A DNA stretch of 64,000 nucleotides from an unicellular cyanobacterium SU3 (GCA_002172675.1 NETF01000012.1:37246-101245), one strand, 5' to 3'. Positions 45,559 to 56,119 are shown, counted from the first letter of the stretch. Translations and numbers: made by a program. The notes: generated by a model from the sequence alone, not told the origin.

Positions 45559-46494
45559 GTGTTTATAAGTGTTGTCATTCCTACTTACAATCGTAAACCA
45601 ATTTTAGAAAAGTGTCTCAATGCCTTAGAAAAACAAGAATTCAAGGATACTATAATTAGTAATTACGAAGTTGTTTTAATAGATGATGGATCAACGGATG
45701 GAACCCTAAAATGGTTAGAGGAAAATAAAGAAAACTTTACTCATGTTCATTGTTTTTCTCAAGATCATTTAGGTCCAGCAGCCGCCAGAAATTTAGGGGT
45801 AACTAAAGCAAATGGTGATATAATTATCTTTATTGATAGTGATTTAGTGGTGACAGAAACCTTTTTGCAATGCCATGCTGATGCGTTGATCAAAGGTGAG
45901 AAAACATTAGGTAGCGATCGCCTATTTACCTATGGTGCAGTTATTAATACTTGTAACTTTGAGAATCCTACCTCTGAACCCTATAAAATAACCGATTTTT
46001 CTGCTGCTTATTTTGCTACTGGAAACGTAGCGATCGCTAAAAAATGGTTAGAAAAAGCAGGGTTATTTGATACAAGATTTCAACTGTATGGATGGGAAGA
46101 TTTAGAACTGGGTGTAAGATTAAAACAGTTAGGATTACAGTTAATTAAATGCCCCGAAGCCGTAGGTTATCATTGGCATCCTCCTTTTAATTTAGCACAA
46201 ATTCCAAACTTAATTGATAAAGAAATTCAACGGGGAAGAATGGGGGTTTTATTTTATCAAAAGCATCCCACTTTTGAAGTTCGTTTAATGATTCAAATGA
46301 CATTATTTCATCGTATTTTATGGGGAATTTTATCACTAGGAGGTAGTTTAAATGAGCGTACCCTTGCCCCTATTTTACAATGGTTAATCAACCAGGGAAA
46401 GCCCCAACTTGCCCTAGAAATTGCCCGTATTTTTCTCAATTGGTATAACGTTCAAGGAGTTTATTCTGCTTATAGAGAAACCGCTAATAATTAA
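45559..46494 (+). CDS. Family 2 glycosyltransferase
   Basis: 311 residues from a GTG start, the reading frame being VFISVVIPTYNRKPILEKC. GT-A motifs: VLIDDGSTDGT, ARNLGVTKANGDIIIFIDSD (metal-binding Asp pair), and YGWEDLELGVRLKQLG (catalytic ED). It transfers a nucleotide-activated sugar to an unknown acceptor. It follows SirB1 by 38 bases. Confidence 0.85.
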   Translation: MFISVVIPTYNRKPILEKCLNALEKQEFKDTIISNYEVVLIDDGSTDGTLKWLEENKENFTHVHCFSQDHLGPAAARNLGVTKANGDIIIFIDSDLVVTETFLQCHADALIKGEKTLGSDRLFTYGAVINTCNFENPTSEPYKITDFSAAYFATGNVAIAKKWLEKAGLFDTRFQLYGWEDLELGVRLKQLGLQLIKCPEAVGYHWHPPFNLAQIPNLIDKEIQRGRMGVLFYQKHPTFEVRLMIQMTLFHRILWGILSLGGSLNERTLAPILQWLINQGKPQLALEIARIFLNWYNVQGVYSAYRETANN

Positions 46495-46562
46495 TCCTAA
46501 CTCTAGTAGGGGTTAACGGCCATCATTGCCTTTAATTTAACGATAAATCGTTATTTCTTGAT

Positions 46563-46755
46563 TGTCATTGCGAGGGGGTGAAGCACAACTATAGCGTGAT
46601 TTATAGTTATTATCCCCCGAAGCAATCTCTATTTTTCTATTGGGTGTTATTAGAGAGTCCGCCGCGTCGCTATTGCTCCTCGCGGCTTCGGCTTCAGAGG
46701 AAAAAGTTAGCCTTAAACTAAACTCCCATAAAGGTTTTGCCTCTTCGCAATGACA
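46563..46755. mobile_element. MITE-like repeat, about 193 bp
   Basis: TGTCATTGCGA (46563-46573) and TCGCAATGACA (46745-46755) are perfect 11-bp terminal inverted repeats. Inside, CCCCCGAAGCAATCTCTA (46614-46631) matches the repeats at 5055-5109 and 28045-28117. No coding capacity. Confidence 0.7.
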
Positions 46756-46809
46756 GTTTACTATTGCTTAAGTTGATACGAATAACAAGCATTAACCCCT
46801 ACATTTTCC

Positions 46810-48219
46810 TTAATTTTTTAGATAGTAATTTTGAGGGATAATTTGTATTTTTTCCCAAGCGGTAATGGCATGATAAAGGGTTTCTGCTAAGACAGTATTA
46901 GACTTTTCAGTTAAATGAACCGTGTCAGTAAACATGGGAGTGGGAAAATTAGAATTGCTTTGATAGAAGTTCAAAACTTTAACATTTTTTGGATAAGCTT
47001 GACCTAATTGTTGAGTCGCTTTGACAAACTCCTTATAAGCTTTAGGAAATTCTTCGAGATATTCTTTTCCTAAGCGATCGCGGATTGCTTTTTCATCAGA
47101 AGAAAGCTTTTCTAGAGGACGAGACGTAATTTCTGGTTGAACCGCAAGAACCACAGGAATACCTAATCTAGCCGACATTGAAATTAACCGCTTATGATTT
47201 TCTTTATAACGATCAACCCGACGTTTTAATTCATCTTGATTATCAGGTAAATATTGTTTTAAAGCCTTGCTATCTGTATTAATGGGTAAGCTAGTATCCG
47301 CAGCCGGACGACTGTTATTCGTAGGATTCGTAAAAGAATTATAAGTTCTGACTAACCCTGTATTTTTGATCCATTCATCAGCCGAAAAGTTGAGAGAATT
47401 TTTAAAATGTGCCTTAGCATCGGCCAAAAATTCATCAATATGAGGCACATCCGTTTGTGAGTGACTACTGGATAACATCATGTCCTCATAACCATCTAAA
47501 ACCACAATTAAATCCGGTTGATACGGGAGAATTTTTAAGGCTAATTGAGATAATTGATTACCGGAAGTATAACCCGGAATTGCAGCATTAATCACCCGAT
47601 AATTCCCTTCCCGAATTTTAGGAGGTAACTTCATCAATTTTTGTCGAGAAGGAACAAAAAAGGGAAAGACATCCGGGCGATAGGTTGAAGGAGAACTTTT
47701 TTGCTGGTTAACTCGTTGTTTAAGACGGGCTTCTAGTTGATGACTAATTGTACTGTCATTATTGGGGTTTAACTGTCCAAACGCCGTCGAACCCCCTAAG
47801 ACAAAGATACGAATCTCATTTTTAGGTTTAGCCACAGGAACCGGATCATTATCCCGTAACCCTTGTTCATTAATGTAGAAAAATTCGCTTTTTTGGCCTT
47901 CGACCAATTCATAACCCGTAGTTGAACTCCGTTGCATCACCAGATTACCCTGATTTTTCAGTCCTTCGATGGGTTTATCGGTGGCGGTACGAAACTGTAA
48001 CTTATAGGCTTCTACGAGGGGAGAAGTCCCTTTGCTGGTGTCTCCTTTTCCCGTGATCCCTAGGTAAGTTTGGGCAAGAAATTCCGAGAGAATAATCAAG
48101 ACAGGTAAAGCGATGATAATTCCCAATAAAGATATTTTAGGACGAGATTTTCCCTTATTGTAGTAAGAACTATTGTAATAAGAACCGTAAGAACGGGTTT
48201 TTTTCGGTAATTTAAGCAT
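46810..48219 (-). CDS. Membrane-anchored SGNH/GDSL-hydrolase-like protein
   Basis: I start at ATG 48219 because AGAGGA lies eight bases upstream; the longer ORF starts at 48264. The protein has 469 residues: a basic Tyr/Ser-rich cytosolic N-tail, one helix (LLGIIIALPVLIILSEFLAQ), then an extracytoplasmic SGNH-like fold with FVLGGSTAFGQLNP (Ser block), AAIPGYTSGNQLSQLALKIL, VVLDGYEDMM (in place of GxND) and a late DTVHLTEKSN with the DxxH dyad. It may act on cell-envelope polysaccharide acyl groups. Function inferred from fold only. Confidence 0.72.
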   Translation of the reverse strand: MLKLPKKTRSYGSYYNSSYYNKGKSRPKISLLGIIIALPVLIILSEFLAQTYLGITGKGDTSKGTSPLVEAYKLQFRTATDKPIEGLKNQGNLVMQRSSTTGYELVEGQKSEFFYINEQGLRDNDPVPVAKPKNEIRIFVLGGSTAFGQLNPNNDSTISHQLEARLKQRVNQQKSSPSTYRPDVFPFFVPSRQKLMKLPPKIREGNYRVINAAIPGYTSGNQLSQLALKILPYQPDLIVVLDGYEDMMLSSSHSQTDVPHIDEFLADAKAHFKNSLNFSADEWIKNTGLVRTYNSFTNPTNNSRPAADTSLPINTDSKALKQYLPDNQDELKRRVDRYKENHKRLISMSARLGIPVVLAVQPEITSRPLEKLSSDEKAIRDRLGKEYLEEFPKAYKEFVKATQQLGQAYPKNVKVLNFYQSNSNFPTPMFTDTVHLTEKSNTVLAETLYHAITAWEKIQIIPQNYYLKN

Positions 48220-48365
48220 TAAATGGTTCCTCTGTAAAAATAGGTTTACAAAATTATTGGTCAAACCTTAGCATTGAATTGGGTCAAGAATCCACCGAAG
48301 ATGTTCAAGGGGGTTTCCCCTGTAAATTTACTAATTTCTTAGTTTAACCATCATTTGTAAAATTT

Positions 48366-48833
48366 ATGGCGTATAAATTACTATTTGTCTGTCTGGGTAA
48401 CATTTGCCGGTCTCCCTCGGCAGAAAATATTATGAACTATTTAATCCAAGAAAGAGGGCTAGAAGGCAAAATTATCTGTGATTCTGCCGGAACATCGAGT
48501 TATCATATTGGGGCATCTCCTGATCGACGAATGCAAGCGGCCGCAGGCCGTCGGGGCATAAAATTAATTGGACAAGCCAGACAGTTTGATCTATCTGATT
48601 TTGAAACATTTGACTTGATTTTGGCCATGGATCGTTCCAATTATCGAGATATTTTACAACTTGATCCAGATAATCTTTATAAAGATAAAGTCCGTTTAAT
48701 GTGTGATTTTGCTACTCAACATCGAGACAGGGAAGTACCCGATCCCTACTACGGAGGGGAAGCGGGGTTTGATCATGTTATTAATTTATTATTAGATGCT
48801 TGTGACGGCTTATTAGAGGAAATTTTAAAGTAA
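48366..48833 (+). CDS. Low-molecular-weight protein tyrosine phosphatase
   Basis: 155 residues. The P-loop FVCLGNICRSPSAE (CX5R, catalytic Cys9 region) opens the protein, and the general acid Asp is in REVPDPYYGG near residue 125. Such enzymes dephosphorylate tyrosine or arsenylated substrates and often control exopolysaccharide kinases. Its stop overlaps the sipA start by one base (TAATG). Confidence 0.92.
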   Translation: MAYKLLFVCLGNICRSPSAENIMNYLIQERGLEGKIICDSAGTSSYHIGASPDRRMQAAAGRRGIKLIGQARQFDLSDFETFDLILAMDRSNYRDILQLDPDNLYKDKVRLMCDFATQHRDREVPDPYYGGEAGFDHVINLLLDACDGLLEEILK

Positions 48834-49078
48834 TGAATGAACAACCAATTGCTGTCGGTAGTAAAGTATCTTTAGTCAGTAAACCCCCTTATCTCAAAAC
48901 CGCCGATCCCATGCCCATGTTACGGCCTCCTGATATTTTAGACATTGGAGACGAAGGCATTGTTATGGACCGTCGTCCTGGGGGTTATTGGGGGGTAAAA
49001 TTTGAAAAAGGAACCTTTTTGATGGAAAGTCAATATCTCGCTGTTGCGACTATCCAGGAATCTCATACTGATGTTTAG
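48833..49078 (+). CDS. sipA: NblS-interacting protein SipA (DUF3148)
   Basis: 81 residues. VGSKVSLVSKPPYLKTADPM, then MLRPPDILDIGDEGIVMDRR and GGYWGVKFEKGTFLM form an SH3-like barrel typical of SipA. SipA binds the NblS/Hik33 histidine kinase and enhances its autophosphorylation, which governs high-light and nutrient stress genes. Translationally coupled to the phosphatase gene upstream. Confidence 0.88.
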   Translation: MNEQPIAVGSKVSLVSKPPYLKTADPMPMLRPPDILDIGDEGIVMDRRPGGYWGVKFEKGTFLMESQYLAVATIQESHTDV

Positions 49079-49485
49079 CTAACGATTAATACAATCATCT
49101 AAATCATCCAAAACATAAGGTACTTCAGATTTAAACCATTGACTCCAAATTTTTGCCTCAGTTTCACTAGCAATAAATTGATTAATAATCGTTTTCCATT
49201 CAGGATCATCATTAGGTAAAATTAGCCCATAATACTCACAAGTTAATGGGTTTGGAGGAATAAGTTGATAGTTTTCTTGGGGTAAAGATTGGCGTTTCAT
49301 TTCCCCAAGCAGTAAAATTCCATCACTGGCTAAAACATCAATTTGTTCTTTTTCTAATGCTTCAATTCCACTAATTCTGCCATAGGAAGTATTAAATCTT
49401 TCTGGGTTTGCTCTGGGATATTTTTCGATAATAAATTGTTCCGTTGTCGTATTTTCTAAGACTCCAACAGTAACATCCGTCTAGG
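49079..49485 (-). pseudogene. C-terminal fragment of an amino-acid ABC substrate-binding protein (SBP_bac_3)
   Basis: From about 49477 a 133-codon frame reads DVTVGVLENTTTEQFIIEKY, ALEKEQIDVLASDGILLLG, ENYQLIPPNPLTCEYYG, LILPNDDPEWKTIINQF, ending with a normal-looking C-terminus at 49079. This is lobe II and the end of lobe I of a family 3 periplasmic binding protein. Lobe I's N-terminal half and the signal peptide are absent; the sequence joins straight to a hydrolase gene. Confidence 0.7.
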
Positions 49486-50763
49486 AATGTCAATTTTTTG
49501 AATTTCTTCAGGACCAAAGAGAGAACTTCCCAACGGATGGGCCAAAGCGATCGCTTTAATTCTCTCATCTCCTAAGTTATAGTTTTGCTTGGGTAGGTAA
49601 CTGCCACGACATTGCAGAAATCAAGAAGAATTCAATAGGGGGTTCTTTTGTTCGCAGTCTTGGGCGAGTTGTTGATGATTGATATTAGCCCCTGCCAGGG
49701 AATAAGCGGTTGATCCGCCTAAAGAATGACCTAAAACACCTACTTTATCTAAATCTATCCCTTTAACCCAGGATGTGTTCGTTTTAGCCAGCTTTTCTAG
49801 TTCATCTAATAGGTTTTTAATATCGAGAGGCCGACTGACGAATTCACTGGGACTGAGGACGACTCGCACTTCTCCTTGTAAAAAGTCCTCGCGATAGCTT
49901 AAATCACTACCAATATGACGAGGAACGGCAACAGCAAAGCCATAAGAGGCTAAATGCTCTGCAATGCTATAGTTTCCTTGATAAGAACCAAATCCATGAC
50001 TAACAATGACTAAGGGAGATGAGGTTTCTTTTCCTTGAGGAAGATAAAAGTCAACTTCGAGGGGATAATGGGTAGCCAGTCCTTGATTCGTTTGACGAAG
50101 ATCAGCAATTTCAAAGGTTATTATCTTTTTTTTGAATTTAAACTGTCCATTGGTTCGTAAATCGGTTAATTTGTCTAAATTGCTTAATTTTTCTTCTGCC
50201 GCTTCTGTGTTAGATTGTTGAGCGATCGCGTTAATACTGGTTTTGGTATAGTCGGATAAGGCGGTGAAAGTTTTAAGCAATTCTAAGATTGCATCAGTTT
50301 CGAGACGTACATCTCGCCGAGGAAAACGGCTTAAAACGTTGATAGAACCAATTCCTTCAGGTTCAGCAGCAGAAAGCACCAAAGATGACCGTAAGGCGTA
50401 AAATCCGTTAGTATTTCCTTCCATTTGCACTAAGTCCCCTACTCGTTTAAGCAGGGTTTTGCCAATACCAACTTTAGTAAAATGAGAGACGACAACAGGA
50501 CTAATAGGAAAACGTTTCTTTAGCAGTCCTCGAAACTGATTCAGGGTAGTTTCATCTAGGTAATTAGTATATTTGGCTAAATCTGAGGAAATTTCTCCCG
50601 TTTTTTCAAATTTTTCTAAGGAATCGAGAGAAACGGTAAAATCACCTAAAACCGAAACGTTAAAAACGACTCTTTCTGCACTCAGGAGAGGTTTTCCTTG
50701 TCCAAGTAATATTAAAAAAGTAAGAGAATAAAATAGAGATTTACATACTTTTTTGAGATTCAT
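49478..50763 (-). pseudogene. DUF1400-alpha/beta hydrolase, broken by in-frame TGA and a 3' deletion
   Basis: 380 residues are open from ATG 50763: signal peptide (LFYSLTFLILLGQGKPLLSA), a DUF1400 domain (about 30-165), then an alpha/beta-hydrolase with VSHGFGSYQGN (oxyanion) and GVLGHSLGGSTAYSLAGA (nucleophile Ser). TGA at 49621-49623 ends it, but the same frame continues as FLQCRGSYLPKQNYNLGD, IKAIALAHPLGSSLFGPEEI and QKIDIPR, the expected next part. At about 49480 it meets an unrelated binding-protein fragment. The C-terminal part with the catalytic Asp/His is lost. Confidence 0.75.
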
Positions 50764-50870
50764 TGATATGCGATCGCATCAAGTTAACTGTTAATGCTTT
50801 ATTTTCTACGATCTACCGAGCTAAATCAAGTTAGCTTAATTATTTGTTGCCTATTATTTATTCCCTCAAA

Positions 50871-51668
50871 TTAACCAATTCTACCCGTAATATAATCTTT
50901 GGTTTTCTGTTGTTCTGGATCAGAAAAAATAGCATCAGTTTCCCCAAATTCGATCATTTCTCCTAAATACATAAAAGCAATATAATCAGAGACTCTAGCT
51001 GCTTGGTGCATACTATGGGTAACAATAATCATGGTCACTTTTTCTTGTAAGTGACTAATTAATTCTTCTATACTATTGGTAGCAATAGGATCGAGGGCTG
51101 ATGTGGGTTCATCTAATAAGATAACTTCTGGTTCTGTGACTAACGCCCTAGCAATACATAAGCGTTGTTGTTGACCCCCTGATAAGTCATAAGCTGATTT
51201 ATGTAAACGATCTTTTACCTCGTTCCACAAAGCAGCATTTTGTAAAGCTTTCTCCACTTTTTCATCAAGAATACTTCTATTTTTTTCTCCTCTAACTCTC
51301 AAACCATAGACCACATTTTCATAAATTGACTTAGGAAAGGGATTCGGTTTTTGAAAGACCATACTAACCCGCATTCTTACCTCAATAGGGTCAACTTTAG
51401 GGCTTAAAATATTTAAAGCATCCAGACGTATTTCTCCTTCATAACGGTTATTTGGATAGAGATCATGTAAACGATTAAAACACCGTAATAACGTCGTTTT
51501 ACCACAGCCAGATGGACCAATTAAAGCCGTTACTTTTTGATCAGGAATCCTAAAACTGACATTTTTAATCGCATGAAAATCTCCATAGTAAAAATTAAAG
51601 TTTTTAACTTCTACTTTAGGTTGTAGGGTTTCTAAATGAAGGGAATTATTAGAAAAATTGTCTACCAT
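50871..51668 (-). CDS. pstB: Phosphate ABC transporter ATP-binding protein
   Basis: 265 residues. Walker [21 protein letters not shown], signature [17 protein letters not shown], Walker [14 protein letters not shown] and switch His IIVTHSMHQ. PstB drives phosphate import through PstC-PstA. Its start overlaps the pstA stop by 7 bases. Confidence 0.95.
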   Translation of the reverse strand: MVDNFSNNSLHLETLQPKVEVKNFNFYYGDFHAIKNVSFRIPDQKVTALIGPSGCGKTTLLRCFNRLHDLYPNNRYEGEIRLDALNILSPKVDPIEVRMRVSMVFQKPNPFPKSIYENVVYGLRVRGEKNRSILDEKVEKALQNAALWNEVKDRLHKSAYDLSGGQQQRLCIARALVTEPEVILLDEPTSALDPIATNSIEELISHLQEKVTMIIVTHSMHQAARVSDYIAFMYLGEMIEFGETDAIFSDPEQQKTKDYITGRIG

Positions 51669-52630
51669 TTGATTCCTTGACGTAAACGATAACGTAAATA
51701 AATTGCAAGTCCATTAATGCCTAAAGTCATCATTAATAATACCGTTCCGGCTGCGGCTGCATTGACTTGAAAGTCTTGTTCAGGCCGAGAAACCCAGGTA
51801 AACATTTGAATGGGTAGGACGGTAAAAGGGGCATTTAACCAGGCAAAAAATTTCTGAAAATTGAAGAAGGGAAAGGTCGTTTCCAAGGGCAAAAAAGGAA
51901 ACTCACTGTTCAAAGGCGATTCCGGTAAAAAGGCAATAAACGTCAATGCACCAATGGTAATTAAGGGAGCAGTTTGACCAATAGCGCGGGCTAAACTGAT
52001 GATAATTCCTGTTAAAATGCTACCCAAAGAATAGGGTAGAATATGATCCCATATAGTTTGCCATTTCGTTGCTCCAACGGCATAAGAAGCTTCCCTTAAA
52101 CTAATAGGAATTGATCTAATTGCTTCACGGGTGGTAACAATAACCACAGGTAAAATTAACAAGGCTAAAGTTAATCCTGCGGTTAAAACACTTTGCCCTA
52201 ATTGAAACTTATAAACGAAGAGTCCTAATGCTAATAAACCATAAACGATGGAGGGAACACCGGCCAAATTAGTGACATTGATTTCAATAATAGCCGATAG
52301 CCAATTTTTACGGGCATATTCTTCTAAATAAATACCTGCGGCAACACCAAGGGGAATAGAAATAAAGGCAGTTACCAACATAACCAGACTGGTTCCTACC
52401 CAAGCAGAAAGAATACCTGCTTCTTCTGCTTTGCGACTAGGAAATGAGATAAAAAACTGTGGCGTTAGACGGGGTAAACCCTCTACCAATATCTGTAAAA
52501 CTAACCCGAATAAAATGAAAATTGCTACAAAAATAATCAGTAAAGTAAAAATAGCAAAGTAACTATCAATTAGTTTCCGCCTAGAAATATTATTTACTAA
52601 GTTTTCTCGCGACATAGACCCAATAATCAA
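51662..52630 (-). CDS. pstA: Phosphate ABC transporter permease PstA
   Basis: 322 residues, six helices plus a cytosolic N-tail. The EAA loop reads [20 protein letters not shown], then [19 protein letters not shown]. Start ATG 52630; a second ATG (residue 6) is possible. The start overlaps pstC's stop (ATGA). Confidence 0.92.
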   Translation of the reverse strand: MIIGSMSRENLVNNISRRKLIDSYFAIFTLLIIFVAIFILFGLVLQILVEGLPRLTPQFFISFPSRKAEEAGILSAWVGTSLVMLVTAFISIPLGVAAGIYLEEYARKNWLSAIIEINVTNLAGVPSIVYGLLALGLFVYKFQLGQSVLTAGLTLALLILPVVIVTTREAIRSIPISLREASYAVGATKWQTIWDHILPYSLGSILTGIIISLARAIGQTAPLITIGALTFIAFLPESPLNSEFPFLPLETTFPFFNFQKFFAWLNAPFTVLPIQMFTWVSRPEQDFQVNAAAAGTVLLMMTLGINGLAIYLRYRLRQGIKW

Positions 52631-53556
52631 TAAATTTCTCGATAATGCCTAGATAGAAAGTAACCAATAATATTTAAAATCAAGGTTAATATTACTAGGG
52701 TTAAACCAGCAGCAAAAATAGTCTGATATTCTACTGTCCCGTGAGGTAAATCTCCTAAACTGACCTGTGCAATATAAGCGGTAATGGTTGCACCTTGCTC
52801 TAAAGGGTTAACAGTTAGATTAGGTAATAAACCCGATGCAATAGCAACAATCATTGTCTCACCTACCGCACGAGAAGCACCTAAAATATAAGCAGCACCA
52901 ATCCCTGAAATGGCAGCAGGAAAGACAACTTTTAATGCCGTTTGTAGACGGGTTGCTCCCATAGCATAAGACCCCTCTTTTAAAACCACAGGAACCGCTC
53001 TCATGGCATCTTCGCAGATTGAACTTACTAAAGGTAAAATCATCAAACCCATGACTAAACCACCGCTTAACATATTAAAAGTCGGTAAATTAGTAAATAC
53101 TTTTTGTAGTAAAGGAGTGACCACTAATAGAGCAAAGTAACCATAAACAACTGTGGGAATAGCTGCTAATAATTCTAAGATGGGTTTAACCCATTCCCTC
53201 AATTGTGATGAGGCGAACTCACTTAAGTACATGGCCACCATAGTTCCTAATGGAATAGCCACTAATAAAGCAACGGTTGAAGTGACAAAAGTCCCTGAAA
53301 GAAGGGGTAAAATACCGTAATGTTTATCGTTAAATAAAGGAGTCCATTGAGTGTCCGTCAAAAAATTAATAATAGGGACTTCTTGGAAAAACTGCCAAGA
53401 TTCTGTAACTAGAATATATAGAATTCCGAAGGTTGTTCCTACTGAAGATAAAGCAGCTAGAAAAAGGGCAAACTCTATAATACTTTCTCGAATATTACGA
53501 AAAAACCTATGAGAAACTTGCCCATTCCTATTATCTCTAGATAAAATTGGTGTCAT
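52627..53556 (-). CDS. pstC: Phosphate ABC transporter permease PstC
   Basis: 309 residues, six helices, EAA loop as CEDAMRAVPVVLKEGSYAMG followed by ATRLQTALKVVFPAAISGI. It pairs with PstA. Three bases separate it from pstS. Confidence 0.92.
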   Translation of the reverse strand: MTPILSRDNRNGQVSHRFFRNIRESIIEFALFLAALSSVGTTFGILYILVTESWQFFQEVPIINFLTDTQWTPLFNDKHYGILPLLSGTFVTSTVALLVAIPLGTMVAMYLSEFASSQLREWVKPILELLAAIPTVVYGYFALLVVTPLLQKVFTNLPTFNMLSGGLVMGLMILPLVSSICEDAMRAVPVVLKEGSYAMGATRLQTALKVVFPAAISGIGAAYILGASRAVGETMIVAIASGLLPNLTVNPLEQGATITAYIAQVSLGDLPHGTVEYQTIFAAGLTLVILTLILNIIGYFLSRHYREIY

Positions 53557-53559
53557 AAG

Positions 53560-54498
53560 TTAGCGAGTTGCTTGAGCTAGTTTTTGCTTATGTGCTTGAT
53601 AGTCGGTGCGAGGAATAGACTGAACTTCTTTGACTAATTCAGGTGCATTATCTAAATAGTATTCTACAAATTCTTTAACAGCAGAATTGTTTTTTACTGC
53701 ATCAAGATTAACGTAGATGAAGATAGGACGAGCTAAAGGTGTGTAAGTTCCGTCACTCACCGTTTCAGAAGAAGGAGCAACCCCATCAACTTTTAAAGCT
53801 TTGAGCTTATCTTTATTTTCTTCGTAGTAAGTATAGCCAAAGTAAGCTAATGCTTGTTTATCATTCGCCACACCTTGAACTAATACGTTATCATCTTCAC
53901 TAGGTGTATAGTCAGTACGACTTTCTCCTGAGTCACCCATAATTTCATCAGTAAAATAATCAAAGGTTCCTGAGTCTGCACCTGGTCCATAAAGCTTTAA
54001 GGTCGCATCTGGCCAGTTAGAATTTACTTGATTCCATCTAGTAATTTTATTAGTAGCAGCCGGTTCCCACATTTTTTTTAGTTCTGCTGTTGTAATATTG
54101 GTTAAAGGATTGTCTTTACTAACTACAACAGTAATAGCATCATAAGCGACAGGAATTTCCATATATTTAACCCCTGCGTCTGCACACATTTCCTTCTCAC
54201 TATCTTTAATGGGTCGAGAAGCATTAGAAATGTCTGTCTGTACCGCTTCGTTATCGGAACAGAACTTTTTGAAACCGCCACCAGTCCCAGAAATACCAAC
54301 GGTTACTTGAACCGCACCCCGTTTTTCTTTTTGGAACTCTTCAGCGACAGCTTCAGTAATGGGATAAACCGTACTAGAACCATCAATTTTGATGACCTGA
54401 CGGCCTTGGGAGTTAACGGGAATATTACTCAGGTTAACTAAGAATAAGCCTAATGCAAATGCACCAGCAAAAAGCCAACCATTTACTTTAATGTTCAT
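53560..54498 (-). CDS. pstS: Phosphate ABC transporter substrate-binding protein
   Basis: 312 residues with a signal peptide (about 1-31). Ligand residues lie in [31 protein letters not shown] and [14 protein letters not shown]. It binds inorganic phosphate in the periplasm. First gene of the operon pstS-C-A-B. The upstream 240 bases hold TTTAACCT-like octamers (54628-54635), possible Pho boxes. Confidence 0.92.
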   Translation of the reverse strand: MNIKVNGWLFAGAFALGLFLVNLSNIPVNSQGRQVIKIDGSSTVYPITEAVAEEFQKEKRGAVQVTVGISGTGGGFKKFCSDNEAVQTDISNASRPIKDSEKEMCADAGVKYMEIPVAYDAITVVVSKDNPLTNITTAELKKMWEPAATNKITRWNQVNSNWPDATLKLYGPGADSGTFDYFTDEIMGDSGESRTDYTPSEDDNVLVQGVANDKQALAYFGYTYYEENKDKLKALKVDGVAPSSETVSDGTYTPLARPIFIYVNLDAVKNNSAVKEFVEYYLDNAPELVKEVQSIPRTDYQAHKQKLAQATR

Positions 54499-54599
54499 AG
54501 CTGATTATTTCCTAATCGGTTAATTTTTTTGTTCAAGCGTAAGCCCGATCTATTATTTCAAAAAAAGTATGACTTAGGGTTAAAAAACAGTAAAAAATA

Positions 54600-54646
54600 G
54601 ATTAACTTTACCAAAACTTATTGTATTTTTAACCTAACTTTAGTTT
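54600..54646. promoter_or_regulatory. Possible Pho-box-like region between pstS and the TonB-like gene
   Basis: ATTAACTT (54601-54608) and CAAAACTT (54612-54619) are spaced 11 bases, and TTTAACCT (54628-54635) is followed after three bases by TTTAGTTT. Cyanobacterial SphR boxes use CTTAACCT-type octamers with 3-base gaps. Matches are partial, so the call is weak. Confidence 0.25.
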
Positions 54647-54738
54647 AGAAATTATTTTTTAGTTAAAACTGTATTAAGGATAAACAAATATCAAATTTAT
54701 GTTTATTATCTAAAAAGGAATTTTACAATTTTAGAAAA

Positions 54739-55674
54739 ATGACATTAATTAAACCGATTTACAATTTATTATTAAAGTTTCGTTTTTTGTTTCGACCGAT
54801 GTTTTTTCTTTCCCTGATACTTCATATTGGGTTTTTAAGTTTACCCCTACCGTCTTCTCCTGAATTAGAAGAAAAAAAGACAGAAGAACCAGAAGAAATT
54901 GAAGAGAAAGTAGAAATTACTCGTTTAATTCCTCCTTCTCCCCAACCCTCTCCAGAAACCCCTAAAACACCACCTAAAGTTAAATCAACTCCGACACCGC
55001 AACCCAGACAACGGCCGCGTAAAGTTAGACAACCACCCAGACAAATACCTAAAATAACCACACCTTCTCCCACTCCCCAAAGGACACCAACCCCTGAGAA
55101 AACCCCTACTCAAATAAACCCCGAACCTTCCCCTTCTCCTACTCCCAAGCAAACACCAACACCCACACCAACACCTACTCCTACAACTAATCAAGAATTA
55201 ATAGAAAATGATGTCAATAATTTAAAAAATCAGAATGAAATTGCTTCGGAAGCAGGTTCTAGTTTATTAGAAGAATTAAGACCAAGAATTTTAAAACGTT
55301 TAGAAAAAAGTAGTAATGATTTAGACGCAATGGAAGAATATATTGATACATTACCTATACAATTTATTCGAGAAGAACATACGGCTTACTTTTTAACAGA
55401 AGAAAATAAACTAAAACCAGGAACATTAGGGTTTCTAACTATACCTCAAACCAGTCCTTATGGTGCTTATTTTGATTATATTGAACCCGTCGTTAAAAAT
55501 GAATTAGACTTTGAAATTAATCAATTAGAAGAAGAATATGGTGATTCTTTATTCTATGAAGCTAAAAATTCATCAGATATTACATTTTATATGAGTATTG
55601 TTAAATTAAAAGGAAGTGGTGCTTTATTAGTTTTATGGGTTGATAATCCTCAAATTCTCCCCCCTTCTGAATAA
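54739..55674 (+). CDS. TonB-like periplasm-spanning protein with proline-rich linker
   Basis: 311 residues. One N-terminal membrane helix (about 15-37, PMFFLSLILHIGFLSLPL), an acidic EE-rich stretch, then about 100 residues of P/T/K/S repeats (PTPEKTPTQ, PTPTPTPTPT), then a C-terminal globular part (about 155-305). The layout is that of TonB; the C-terminal domain is divergent from classic TonB_C. The neighbour genes are ExbD, ExbD and ExbB on the opposite strand, with only four bases between. I infer energy transduction to outer-membrane receptors. Confidence 0.72.
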   Translation: MTLIKPIYNLLLKFRFLFRPMFFLSLILHIGFLSLPLPSSPELEEKKTEEPEEIEEKVEITRLIPPSPQPSPETPKTPPKVKSTPTPQPRQRPRKVRQPPRQIPKITTPSPTPQRTPTPEKTPTQINPEPSPSPTPKQTPTPTPTPTPTTNQELIENDVNNLKNQNEIASEAGSSLLEELRPRILKRLEKSSNDLDAMEEYIDTLPIQFIREEHTAYFLTEENKLKPGTLGFLTIPQTSPYGAYFDYIEPVVKNELDFEINQLEEEYGDSLFYEAKNSSDITFYMSIVKLKGSGALLVLWVDNPQILPPSE

Positions 55675-55678
55675 ATTA

Positions 55679-56119
55679 TTATTCTTGATTTTCTGCTGTA
55701 ATTGCTAAAGAGACTCTATCTTTTTCTAACTGTTTTAATTGAATTAAAATGTCTATAACTTGTTTATAAGAGACTGTTTTATCTGCCATTAACAAAACTG
55801 TCCCTGTTTTTTCTTTGATTAAATAGTCTTGAACAATTATTTTTAATTGTTCTGGTGTTTCTATTCTCTGCTTATATTGATTAATCATAAAACTATCATC
55901 AGATTTCAATGTGACAATTAAATTTTTACTTTCTGTATCCATTGATGTTTCTGTTGTTTCTTCATCACTAGGTAATTCAACTTTTACCCCTTGAGAACCT
56001 GTAGTTAAATTCAGAGAAACTAAAACAAAAAATGCTAGTACAGACATCATCACATTAAGCATCGGGATTAAATTAATACTAGGTATAGATTGCTGATTAT
56101 TTTGATGTTTAAAACGCAT
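55679..56119 (-). CDS. ExbD/TolR family protein (second copy)
   Basis: 146 residues: a cytosolic N-tail, one helix (NLIPMLNVMMSVLAFFVLVS) and a periplasmic domain. The conserved helix Asp of ExbD, seen in VPMIDVLMS of the other copy, is Asn here (PMLNVM). This copy may therefore be a structural partner without the proton-carrying carboxylate. Nine bases after the other exbD. Confidence 0.82.
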   Translation of the reverse strand: MRFKHQNNQQSIPSINLIPMLNVMMSVLAFFVLVSLNLTTGSQGVKVELPSDEETTETSMDTESKNLIVTLKSDDSFMINQYKQRIETPEQLKIIVQDYLIKEKTGTVLLMADKTVSYKQVIDILIQLKQLEKDRVSLAITAENQE

